In this document: piece by piece, positions 23,386 to 30,691 of the stretch | Numbering within the stretch: position 1 is the first letter of the stretch | How the letters are laid out: each line of letters begins with the position of its first letter | Source of the DNA: Paracoccus versutus | Lineage (GTDB): Bacteria; Pseudomonadota; Alphaproteobacteria; Rhodobacterales; Rhodobacteraceae | Assembly (NCBI RefSeq): GCF_000763885.1 | Contig: NZ_JRKO01000050.1 | Coordinates: forward strand, 1-40,262 | Direction of reading: 5' to 3' | Length of the DNA: 40,262 bases | Notes under the pieces: model-generated | The model's database searches: none | Told to the model about the DNA's origin: nothing | Seen by the model: the letters and a program-made list of their open reading frames with translations, nothing else | Made by a program: the position numbers and the translations under genes

Positions 23386-24480
23386 ATGGCCAGCCTTCCC
23401 GCAGATCCCAAGCTCAGCGCCGCGGTTTCGGACGGCGCCTTGCTGCTGGCGGGCGAGTTCACGGTCTGGACGCTGGGCCAGCTGCCGCCCGAGGCCGGCG
23501 CGGCGTATCGGCTGGAACTGTCGGGGCTGACGCGCATCGACACCGCCGCCGCCTGGTATCTGGTCGGGCGCGAACGCCAAGGCGCGCAGCTGGACGGGCT
23601 GACCGGGGCGCAGGCCCGGCTGCTCGACACCGTGCGCCAGGCGCTGCCGCAGCCCGATGCCGAAACCGCCGCCCCCGCCGGCTGGCGGCGGATGCTGGAA
23701 CAGACCGGCCGCCGCATGGCCGCGGCGCTGCTGTTCCTGCGCGAGATTGCGGAATACCTGGGCCGCTTCCTGGCCGCCCTGGCGCGCGGCATCCGGCATC
23801 CGGGCGATTTCCGTTTCACCTCGCTGGTGTATCACTGCCAGGAGACGGGCTTGCGCGCCGTGCCCATCGTGGCGCTGATGTCCTTCCTGATCGGCATCGT
23901 GCTGGCCTTTCAGGGCGCGGTGCAATTGCGCCAGTTCGGGGCCGAGGTCTTTGTCATCGACCTGATCGCCATTTCCATCCTGCGCGAACTGGGCATCCTG
24001 CTGACCGCGATCATCGTCGCCGGGCGCACCGCCTCGGCGCTGACCGCCTCGATCGGCTCGATGAAGATGAACGAGGAAATCGACGCCATGCGCACGCTGG
24101 GGCTGGACCCGGACATGGTGCTGATCCTGCCGCGCGTGCTGGCCTTGATCATCACCCTGCCGATCCTGGGGCTGATCGCCAATATCGCCGGGCTGGTCGG
24201 CGGCGCGCTGATGTCCTGGATCGAGCTGGGCATCTCGCCCTCGATGTTCCGCTATCGGCTGCTGGCGGATACCAGCGTGGACCATGTCATCGTCGGCCTG
24301 TCCAAGGCGCCGGTCTTTGCGCTGATCATCGGCGTCATCGGCTGCCATGCCGGGATGAAGGTGGGCAAGGACGCGGAATCGCTGGGCGCCGAGACCTCGC
24401 GCGCCGTGGTCAACGCCATCTTCGCGGTGATCGTCGCCGATGCGCTGTTCTCGATCTTCTTCTCCGAGGTGGGGCTGTGA
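23386..24480 (+). CDS. mlaE: MlaE-family ABC transporter permease with N-terminal STAS-like domain
   Basis: 364 residues, about 100 longer than E. coli MlaE. Residues 1 to about 90 are soluble and resemble a STAS fold (LLLAGEFTVWTLGQLPPE, then LSGLTRIDTAAAWYLV), the job done in E. coli by separate MlaB. Residues from about 110 form the permease: IRHPGDFRFTSL, ALMSFLIGIVLAFQGAVQL, and the conserved GRTASALTASIGSMKMNEEIDAM loop that meets the ATPase. It moves phospholipids between inner and outer membranes with MlaF and MlaD. Its end overlaps the GTG start of mlaF (GTGA at 24477-24480). Confidence 0.92.
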   Translation: MASLPADPKLSAAVSDGALLLAGEFTVWTLGQLPPEAGAAYRLELSGLTRIDTAAAWYLVGRERQGAQLDGLTGAQARLLDTVRQALPQPDAETAAPAGWRRMLEQTGRRMAAALLFLREIAEYLGRFLAALARGIRHPGDFRFTSLVYHCQETGLRAVPIVALMSFLIGIVLAFQGAVQLRQFGAEVFVIDLIAISILRELGILLTAIIVAGRTASALTASIGSMKMNEEIDAMRTLGLDPDMVLILPRVLALIITLPILGLIANIAGLVGGALMSWIELGISPSMFRYRLLADTSVDHVIVGLSKAPVFALIIGVIGCHAGMKVGKDAESLGAETSRAVVNAIFAVIVADALFSIFFSEVGL

Positions 24481-25253
24481 GCGGCAATATCATCGAGGTC
24501 CGGGGCCTGCGCACCCAGTTCGGCCGCCATGTCGTGCATGACGGGCTGGACCTCGACCTGCGGCAGGGCGAGATCCTGGGCGTCGTCGGCGGCTCGGGCA
24601 CCGGGAAATCGGTGCTGCTGCGCACCATCGTCGGGCTGAACCGCCCCACCGCCGGCACGGTGCGGGTCTTTGGCCAGGACGTGGGCGCGCTGGCCGGCCC
24701 CGCGCGCGAGGCGCTGGAGCGGCGCTGGGGCGTGATGTTCCAGGGCGGCGCGCTGTTTTCCTCGCTGACCGTGCGCGAGAATGTCGAGGTGCCGCTGCGC
24801 GCCGTGCCGGGGCTTGCGCCCGAGGCGCGGCGTGGGCTGGCGGAACTCAAGGTCTCGATGGCCGGGCTGCCGTGGAGCGCCAATGACAAATACCCCTCGG
24901 ACCTGTCGGGCGGGATGAGAAAGCGCGCAGGGCTGGCGCGCGCGCTGGCGCTGGACCCCGAGATCCTGTTCCTGGACGAGCCGACGGCGGGGCTGGACCC
25001 GATCGGCGCCGATGCCTTCGACCGGCTGATCGTCGAGCTGCGCGATGCGCTGGACCTGTCGGTGTTCCTGGTCACGCATGACCTCGATACGCTGCATGCC
25101 TGCTGCGACCGCATCGCGGTTCTGGCGGAAAACAAGGTGCTGGTCAGCGGCACCATGGCCGAAATGCTCCGGGTCGATCATCCCTGGGTGCATGAATATT
25201 TCCACGGGCCCCGCGCCCGCGCCGCCATGGCCACCGGCCGCGCAAAGGAGTAA
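24477..25253 (+). CDS. mlaF: MlaF-family ABC transporter ATP-binding protein
   Basis: 258 residues starting at a GTG that overlaps the mlaE stop. Walker A is GGSGTGKS (38-45) and the Q-loop is FQGGALFSSLTV. The signature is LSGGMRKRAGLARALAL, Walker B is ILFLDEPTAGLDP and the switch histidine is in LVTHDLDTL. The LSGGMRKR form is typical of Mla/Mce ATPases. It powers phospholipid transport at the inner membrane with the STAS-fused permease and the MCE protein that follows four bases later. Confidence 0.95.
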   Translation: MSGNIIEVRGLRTQFGRHVVHDGLDLDLRQGEILGVVGGSGTGKSVLLRTIVGLNRPTAGTVRVFGQDVGALAGPAREALERRWGVMFQGGALFSSLTVRENVEVPLRAVPGLAPEARRGLAELKVSMAGLPWSANDKYPSDLSGGMRKRAGLARALALDPEILFLDEPTAGLDPIGADAFDRLIVELRDALDLSVFLVTHDLDTLHACCDRIAVLAENKVLVSGTMAEMLRVDHPWVHEYFHGPRARAAMATGRAKE

Positions 25254-25257
25254 GCCC

Positions 25258-26559
25258 ATGGAGACCAAGGCCAATTACGTCCTGATCGGAGCCTTCACCA
25301 TCGCCGGCTTCCTGGGGATGCTGCTGTTCCTGATGTGGTTTGCCAAGCTGCAACTGGACCGGCAATTCGCCTATTACGACATCTACTTCCCGGAAGTGTC
25401 GGGTCTGGGCATATCCTCGGAGGTGCTTTTCGCCGGGCTTTCCGTCGGCAAGGTGGTGGACATGCAGCTGTCGCAAAGCGTGAACGGCGCGGTCCGGGTC
25501 CGCATCGAGGTGGCCGAGGATACGCCGGTGCGCACCGATTCCCGCGCCGCCATCGAGATCCAGGGCGTCACCGGCGTCGCCAATGTTGCGATCACCTCGG
25601 GCCGGCCCGATTCGCCGCTGCTGCGCGACGTGGACCCGGATTCGATCCCGGTCATCGCCGCCAACCGCTCGGCGCTGCAAACGCTGTCGGACCAGGGCCC
25701 CGAGATGATTTCGCGGCTGAACACCGTGGCCGAGCAGCTGACCCAGCTTCTCGGCGACGAAAACCAAAGCCGGGTGCGCAACATCCTGGACAATGTGGAA
25801 CGCTCCAGCGCCAACCTGGACAAGGCGCTGGCCGATGTGACCACGGCCACCGATTCCATCGCCTCGGCCGCATCCGACATCTCGGCCTTCGGCGAGCGGC
25901 TGGACGGGCTCAGCGCCGCGGCCGAGACGACGCTGGGCAATGCCGACACCGCGCTGGCCAAGTTCACCGAAAGCGCGGCCAAGGTCGACACGGCGCTGGA
26001 TTCGGGCACCGCCACGCTGGACGAGGTGCGCGCCTATGTCGCGGGCGACCTCAAGGCGCTGACGCAGCGGCTGGACCAGACCGCCGCCACGCTGCAATCC
26101 GACCTGACCCGGCTGGCCGGGCGCGCGGACCAGAGCCTCGACAACCTGGACGCGGCCCTTGAGGTCGGAAGCCGCACGCTGGCTTCGGCCGAGCGGGCCT
26201 TCGACGGCGCCGACCGGGTCATCAACAGCAATGTCGAGCCGGTGGTGGCCGACCTGCGCGTGACGCTGGGCAAGGCGAACGAGGCCATCGACCGCGTGGT
26301 TGCCGACCTGCCCGAGATCACCGAGCGGCTGCGCAATGCCGCCGACAGCGCCGAGACCGCCTTTGCCAGCCTGCGCGGGATGCTGGACAGCGCCCGCGCC
26401 CCGGTGCAGGCTTTCACCCGCGAGGGGCTGCCGCAATTCACCCGCATGGCCGCCGATCTGCGCGGGCTGGTGGGCAATCTGAACGAGCTGGTCTCGGCGT
26501 TGCGGCGCAACCCCTCGCAAATCTTCTCGGGGCCGCGTGCGCCCGAGTTCCGCCGCTGA
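25258..26559 (+). CDS. mlaD: MCE-domain (MlaD-like) protein with a long helical C-terminus
   Basis: 433 residues from the ATG at 25258, more than twice E. coli MlaD. An N-terminal membrane anchor (NYVLIGAFTIAGFLGMLLFL) precedes one MCE domain at about 38-120 (SGLGISSEVLFAGLSVGKVV, then DTPVRTDSRAAIEIQGVTGV). Residues about 150-420 form a long Ala-rich heptad-like helical region with repeated L-x2-A/D-x3-L patterns. In LetB, PqiB and mycobacterial Mce proteins such regions make a tube or needle across the periplasm, so a similar bridge is likely here. No MlaC or MlaA gene is adjacent. Confidence 0.92.
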   Translation: METKANYVLIGAFTIAGFLGMLLFLMWFAKLQLDRQFAYYDIYFPEVSGLGISSEVLFAGLSVGKVVDMQLSQSVNGAVRVRIEVAEDTPVRTDSRAAIEIQGVTGVANVAITSGRPDSPLLRDVDPDSIPVIAANRSALQTLSDQGPEMISRLNTVAEQLTQLLGDENQSRVRNILDNVERSSANLDKALADVTTATDSIASAASDISAFGERLDGLSAAAETTLGNADTALAKFTESAAKVDTALDSGTATLDEVRAYVAGDLKALTQRLDQTAATLQSDLTRLAGRADQSLDNLDAALEVGSRTLASAERAFDGADRVINSNVEPVVADLRVTLGKANEAIDRVVADLPEITERLRNAADSAETAFASLRGMLDSARAPVQAFTREGLPQFTRMAADLRGLVGNLNELVSALRRNPSQIFSGPRAPEFRR

Positions 26560-26569
26560 GAGGTCCGCC

Positions 26570-27196
26570 ATGCGTCTTGCCGCCGCCTTGCTTGTCCTGA
26601 CCCTGACCCTGCCGGGCTGCGCCGCCTTGCGCGCGCTGGAGGGCGAGCCCGACCGCGACGTGTTCGAGCTGCGCCCGCCCTCGGACGTGCCGCGGAGCTG
26701 CGGCCGCGGCCGGCTGGCCGAGCTGGTGATCGAGCCGCCCAAGGCGCGCGGCACGCTGGACACCGACCGCATCATGATCCGGCCAAACCAGTTGCAGACG
26801 CAATACCTGCCCGATGCGCGCTGGGGCGACACGGTGCCGGTGACGCTGCAAACCCTGCTGGTGCGCGGCTTTGCCGTCTATGATGCCTTCACCCATGTCG
26901 GCCGCGCGCCGCTGGGCGCGGCGGGCGATTACGCGCTGATCTCCGAGATCAACGACTTCAACGCCGAGGTCGCGGGGCAGGGGGCCGTCATCAAGCTGTC
27001 CGTCGATGCGCAGATGGTGCGCGAGATGGACGCCCGCGTCGTCTCGCGCGGACATTTCACCGCCACGGCCCAGGCGGCGACGACGAAGACGGCCGACCTG
27101 ATCCCGGCCTTCGACGCGGCCGGCCAGCAGCTTGTCGCGCAGATGACCGACTGGGGCCTCAACGCGGTGGGGGTGAACCCGGCGCGCTGCCGCTGA
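26570..27196 (+). CDS. ABC-type transport auxiliary lipoprotein (PqiC-like)
   Basis: 208 residues from the ATG at 26570. A lipoprotein signal peptide (MRLAAALLVLTLTLPGCAAL) puts the lipidated cysteine at C17. The mature part resembles the ABC-transport auxiliary/PqiC family: DVFELRPPSDVP early, VIEPPKARGTLDTDRIMIRP, and YLPDARWGDTVPVTLQTLLV. Such lipoproteins sit in the outer membrane and dock the MCE needle. It starts ten bases after mlaD and completes an E-F-D-lipoprotein operon. Its stop codon directly abuts that of the convergent NTF2-like gene. Confidence 0.88.
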   Translation: MRLAAALLVLTLTLPGCAALRALEGEPDRDVFELRPPSDVPRSCGRGRLAELVIEPPKARGTLDTDRIMIRPNQLQTQYLPDARWGDTVPVTLQTLLVRGFAVYDAFTHVGRAPLGAAGDYALISEINDFNAEVAGQGAVIKLSVDAQMVREMDARVVSRGHFTATAQAATTKTADLIPAFDAAGQQLVAQMTDWGLNAVGVNPARCR

Positions 27197-27628
27197 TCAG
27201 AGGATGCCGTGCTGCTTCAGCAGCGCCTCTTCGTCGCCCGTCACCCAGCCGAATACCCTGGGCGTGCCGTCGAGGATCTGCACCAGGTAATGCACCTCGA
27301 AGTCGATGGTCACATCGGGCGCCTCGCCCCGGTCATAGACGGCCCGCCAGCCGACATGGGCCAGGCAATGCAGCGCGTCCATCGGCGAAAGCCGGATCTC
27401 GCGGATCGTCATCGCCTTGGTGCCGATGGCGCGGTAATGCGCATAGCCCTGGGCCATCGCCTGCCTTAGCTGGTCGTCGTTCCGGCCCGCCCTGACACCC
27501 GCCGGAGAAGCGGCGATGAACTCGGGCGCGTAAAGCGCGGCGACCTCCTCCATATCCGCCTCGCCGGCCAGCGCCTGCGTGAACAGCCGTTCGTAGCGGG
27601 CGAAGAATGCGCGGATGCTGTCCTCCAT
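27197..27628 (-). CDS. SnoaL/NTF2-like fold protein
   Basis: 143 residues. A helix-rich start (MEDSIRAFFARYERLFTQAL), LYAPEFIAASPAG, then beta-strands HVGWRAVYDRGEAP and IDFEVHYLVQ give the look of a cone-shaped NTF2-like domain (SnoaL or DUF4440 type). These serve as small enzymes or ligand-binding proteins; the function here is unknown. Its start lies 12 bases from the uvrC stop in the same direction, so it is probably transcribed with uvrC. Its own stop touches the stop of the convergent lipoprotein gene with no base between. Confidence 0.72.
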   Translation of the reverse strand: MEDSIRAFFARYERLFTQALAGEADMEEVAALYAPEFIAASPAGVRAGRNDDQLRQAMAQGYAHYRAIGTKAMTIREIRLSPMDALHCLAHVGWRAVYDRGEAPDVTIDFEVHYLVQILDGTPRVFGWVTGDEEALLKQHGIL

Positions 27629-27640
27629 GGCTTCCTCCTG

Positions 27641-29512
27641 TCAGCCCTTGTGGAAGTGATCGACGATCTTCTGCGCCATGGATTCGCTGATCCCCTCGAC
27701 CGCGACCAGATCGGCCAGGCCGGCGCGGCTGACCGCCTTGGCGCTGCCGAAATGCTGCAGCAGAGCGCGCTTGCGGGCCGCGCCGATGCCGGGGATCTCG
27801 TCCAGCGGGTTCGCCATCACCGCCTTGGCCCGCTTGGCGCGATGCGTGCCGATGGCCCAGCGATGCGCCTCGTCCCGCAGGCGCTGGATGAAATACAAGA
27901 CCGGGTCGTTCATCCGCAGCGCGAAGGGGCGCTGGCCATGACGGTGGAACTCTTCCTTGCCGTGGTCGCGGTCCTCACCCTTGGCGACGCCGACCATCGG
28001 GATGTCCTCGACCCCCATCTCGGCCATGATCTCATGCACGGCCGAGACCTGCCCGGCGCCGCCGTCGATCAGCAAAAGATCGGGCCAGGTGTCGGTCTGG
28101 CGGTCGGGATCCTCTTTCAGCAGGCGCGAGAAGCGGCGGGTCAGCACCTCTTTCATCATGCCGAAATCGTCGCCCGGCGTGATCTCGGTGCCCTTGATGT
28201 TGAACTTGCGATACTGGCTCTTGATCCAGCCCTCGGGGCCGGCGACGACCATGCCGCCCACGGCATTGGTGCCCTGGATATGGCTGTTGTCATAGACCTC
28301 GATGCGCTGCGGCACCGCGGGCAGGTCCAGCGCCTCGGCCAGGCCCTCCAGCAGCCGCTGCTGCGCGGCGCTTTCGGACATGCGCCGCGCCAGGCTTTCG
28401 CGGGCGTTGCGCAGGGCGTTTTCCACCAGCTCGGCCTTTTCGCCGCGCCGGGGCACGCCCAGCACGACCTTGCGCCCGGCCTTTTCCGACAGCGCATCGG
28501 TCATCAGGTCGGGATCCTCGATGCCATGCGACAGCAGGATCAGCCGCGGCGGCACCTTGCCGTCGTAGAACTGCGCCAGGAACGCCTGCATCACCTCGTC
28601 GGCCGATTCCACCCCGTTCAGCTTGGGGTAGAAGTCGCGGTTGCCCCAACTCTGGTTGCCGCGGATGAAAAAGACCTGCACGCAGGCCTGCCCGCCCTCC
28701 ATGTGCAGCCCGATCACGTCGGCCTCGGGGACGCCGCGCGGGTTGATCGCCTGCACCGATTGCACGGCGGTCAGCGCCTTGATGCGGTCGCGCAGCGCGG
28801 CGGCGCGTTCGTATTCCATCGCCTCGGCGGCTTCGGCCATCTCGCGCGCCAGGTCGGCCTGGATGCGCGTGGTCTTGCCCTGCAGGAACAGCTCGGCATC
28901 GGCGACCAGGCTGTTGTATTCCTCCAGCCCGATGCGGCCGACGCAGGGCGCGCTGCAGCGCTTGATCTGGTAAAGCAGGCAGGGCCGCGTCCGGCTGGAA
29001 AAGGTAGCGTCGGTGCATGATCGCAACAGGAACACCCGCTGCAGCTGGTTCAGCGTCCGGTTCACCGCCCCGGCGCTGGCGAAGGGGCCGTAGTAATCGC
29101 CCTTTTCCGCCTTGGCGCCGCGATGCTTCTTGATCTGGGCGAAGGGGTGCGACTTGGCGACCAGGATGTTCGGAAAGCTCTTGTCGTCGCGCAAGAGCAC
29201 GTTGTAGCGCGGCTTGAGCTGCTTGATGAGGTTCTGCTCCAAGAGCAGCGCCTCGGTCTCGGTGCGCGTGGTCAGGAACATCATCGAGCAGGTCTCGCGG
29301 ATCATCCGCGCGATGCGTGCCGAATGCCCGGTGCCGCGCGCATAGTTCGAGACCCTGGCCCGGAGGTTCCGGGCCTTGCCGACGTAAAGCACCGCCCCCT
29401 GCTGGTCCAGCATGCGATAGACCCCCGGCGAGCCGTCGAGCGTCCGCAAATAGTCCTGGATCAGCGCATGGCCGGTCTTGGAGGGGCGCGTTTCTGGGGT
29501 GGAATCGGTCAT
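27641..29512 (-). CDS. uvrC: Excinuclease ABC subunit C
   Basis: 623 residues. The GIY-YIG nuclease domain is at the N-terminus (GVYRMLDQQGAVLYVGKARNL). A cysteine cluster region follows (CLLYQIKRCSAPCVGRI), then a UVR motif (MAEAAEAMEYERAAALRDRI), the RNase-H-like second nuclease (YDNSHIQGTNAVGGMVV, LLIDGGAGQVSAV) and a helix-hairpin-helix tail (IPGIGAARKRALLQHFG). It makes both incisions in nucleotide excision repair. Only a weak ribosome binding site is seen; a TTGTTAACAA palindrome (29514-29523) lies just before the ATG. pgsA, its usual downstream neighbour, is missing here. Confidence 0.97.
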   Translation of the reverse strand: MTDSTPETRPSKTGHALIQDYLRTLDGSPGVYRMLDQQGAVLYVGKARNLRARVSNYARGTGHSARIARMIRETCSMMFLTTRTETEALLLEQNLIKQLKPRYNVLLRDDKSFPNILVAKSHPFAQIKKHRGAKAEKGDYYGPFASAGAVNRTLNQLQRVFLLRSCTDATFSSRTRPCLLYQIKRCSAPCVGRIGLEEYNSLVADAELFLQGKTTRIQADLAREMAEAAEAMEYERAAALRDRIKALTAVQSVQAINPRGVPEADVIGLHMEGGQACVQVFFIRGNQSWGNRDFYPKLNGVESADEVMQAFLAQFYDGKVPPRLILLSHGIEDPDLMTDALSEKAGRKVVLGVPRRGEKAELVENALRNARESLARRMSESAAQQRLLEGLAEALDLPAVPQRIEVYDNSHIQGTNAVGGMVVAGPEGWIKSQYRKFNIKGTEITPGDDFGMMKEVLTRRFSRLLKEDPDRQTDTWPDLLLIDGGAGQVSAVHEIMAEMGVEDIPMVGVAKGEDRDHGKEEFHRHGQRPFALRMNDPVLYFIQRLRDEAHRWAIGTHRAKRAKAVMANPLDEIPGIGAARKRALLQHFGSAKAVSRAGLADLVAVEGISESMAQKIVDHFHKG

Positions 29513-29813
29513 CTTGTTAACAAAATGATTCTCGGGCTCGGCTGCAAGTTCGGGCAGGAAAGTTCAAGCTGAATCCTGTCCACGGAATCTGTGGATAACT
29601 CTGTGAGTGAGCTTGGGAGTATCACATGTTCAATTAGCGTTTCTTGGGGTTTCGTTACTTTGCACAAATTCTAGGCAGTATTGTAACCACTTGATTTACT
29701 ATGATATTTTTTCTCTCCTCCGCAATCGACTGAATTTCTTAGCAGAATCGTGAAGATTGCGTGAACGCCTTCCGCAAAGTGGACAACTTGCCGCGGACAG
29801 GCGATTTTCCGCC
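29513..29813. other. AT-rich 301-base intergenic region
   Basis: This gap between uvrC and the SDR gene is clearly more AT-rich than the rest of the window, especially about 29640-29760 (runs such as GATATTTTTTC). It holds one consensus DnaA box (29590-29598) and the TTGTTAACAA palindrome next to uvrC. The uvrC promoter should be within it, but I cannot place it. No open frame with a ribosome binding site and no recognisable RNA is seen. Confidence 0.6.
29590..29598 (-). promoter_or_regulatory. Consensus DnaA box
   Basis: TGTGGATAA on the + strand is the exact complement of the DnaA box TTATCCACA. It lies 78 bases upstream of uvrC. Only one is seen, so it is more likely a DnaA regulatory site or chance than an origin. 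Confidence 0.4.
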
Positions 29814-30584
29814 TTATTCGACGCCCAGCACGTCGGGGGTGCGCCAGGCAAGGTGCTGGCCGCCGTCCACGCAGATCAGCTGTCCGGTGACCGAGGGCGC
29901 GTCCATCAGGTAGCCCAGGGCGGCGCAGACATCCTCGGGCCCGGCGCCGCGTTGCAGGATGGTCGCGGCGCGCTGGTTGGCGAAATGCCGGTCGGATTGG
30001 CGGGTGCCCTGCATGGTCGGGCCGGGGCCGATGGCATTGACGCGGATCTCGGGCGCCAGGGCCTGGGCCGAGGTCCGCGTCAGCCACCACAGCCCGGCCT
30101 TGGCCAGCGAATAGGTCATGAACTCGGGCGTGGGCTTCAGCACGCGCTGGTCGATCATGTTGACCACCAGCGCCCGCGCCACCGGCTCGGCCCCGCTGCG
30201 GTCGGCCCTGGGGGCCTGCCGGGCGAAGGCCTGCGTCAGCACGAAGGGCGCGCGCAGGTTCGAGCCCATGTGCCGGTCCCAGCTGTCGCGCGTCGCCGTG
30301 GCGATGTTGTCGTATTCGAAGATCGAGGCATTGTTCACCAGCAGCGCCAGCGGCCCCAGCGCGGCATGGGCGCGGTCCACCAGCGCCTCGCTCTGGTCCA
30401 GGTCCAGCAGGTCCGCGCCGAAGACCTCGGCCCGCACGCCCAGGGCGCGGGCCTCGGCGGCGGTGGCCTCGGCCTCGGCGGCCGAGCTTTGGTAATGGAT
30501 CGCCACGTCCAGCCCGCGCCGGGCCAGATACAGGGTGATGGCCCGGCCCAGCCGGCGGGCGCCTCCGGTCACCAGCGCGGTCAT
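29814..30584 (-). CDS. SDR-family oxidoreductase, pteridine reductase/FolM-like
   Basis: 256 residues from the ATG at 30584. The NADP-binding TGGARRLGRAI fits the TGx3RxG variant typical of pteridine reductases and dihydromonapterin reductase FolM, rather than the usual TGxxxGxG. NNAS, the Y-x3-K pair in MTYSLAKAGL and the C-terminal GQLICVDGGQHL are present. It may reduce dihydropterins or dihydrofolate; an unrelated ketone substrate is possible. The start overlaps the stop of the upstream 36-residue peptide in an ATGA. Downstream is the AT-rich gap and then uvrC. Confidence 0.85.
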   Translation of the reverse strand: MTALVTGGARRLGRAITLYLARRGLDVAIHYQSSAAEAEATAAEARALGVRAEVFGADLLDLDQSEALVDRAHAALGPLALLVNNASIFEYDNIATATRDSWDRHMGSNLRAPFVLTQAFARQAPRADRSGAEPVARALVVNMIDQRVLKPTPEFMTYSLAKAGLWWLTRTSAQALAPEIRVNAIGPGPTMQGTRQSDRHFANQRAATILQRGAGPEDVCAALGYLMDAPSVTGQLICVDGGQHLAWRTPDVLGVE

Positions 30585-30691
30585 TTCCGCCCGATCCCCA
30601 GCAGCCGCGCGATCACGCGGCGCACCCCCGGACCGGCGGCCAGCGCCAGCGCGATGATGATGAGCAGGCACAGGATGACGGTCTTGATCAT
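30581..30691 (-). CDS. 36-residue single-pass membrane peptide, coupled to sppA and SDR genes
   Basis: The ATG is at 30691-30689 and the TGA at 30583-30581. The peptide starts MIKTVILCLLIIIALALAAG, one hydrophobic helix, and ends in a short basic tail (about PGVRRVIARLLGIGRK). Both ends overlap neighbours by four bases: ATGA with the protease stop (30688-30691) and ATGA with the SDR start (30581-30584). Double overlap of this kind is strong evidence for a translated gene despite the small size. No family is recognised. It could assist or regulate the membrane protease next to it, or be an independent small membrane protein. Confidence 0.72.
   Translation of the reverse strand: MIKTVILCLLIIIALALAAGPGVRRVIARLLGIGRK

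Noticed and set aside
29551..29571. Possible LexA box upstream of uvrC (two GTTC direct repeats)
   Set aside because: The alphaproteobacterial LexA site is GTTC-N7-GTTC. Here the repeats are separated by ten bases, so the spacing is wrong.
29513..29813. Possible replication origin
   Set aside because: Only one consensus DnaA box, no dnaA, parAB or other origin-linked gene nearby; AT-richness alone is not enough.
29671..30090. A 139-codon frame partly in the AT-rich gap, minus strand
   Set aside because: Most of it overlaps the SDR gene in another frame and has shadow composition; only its end lies in the gap.
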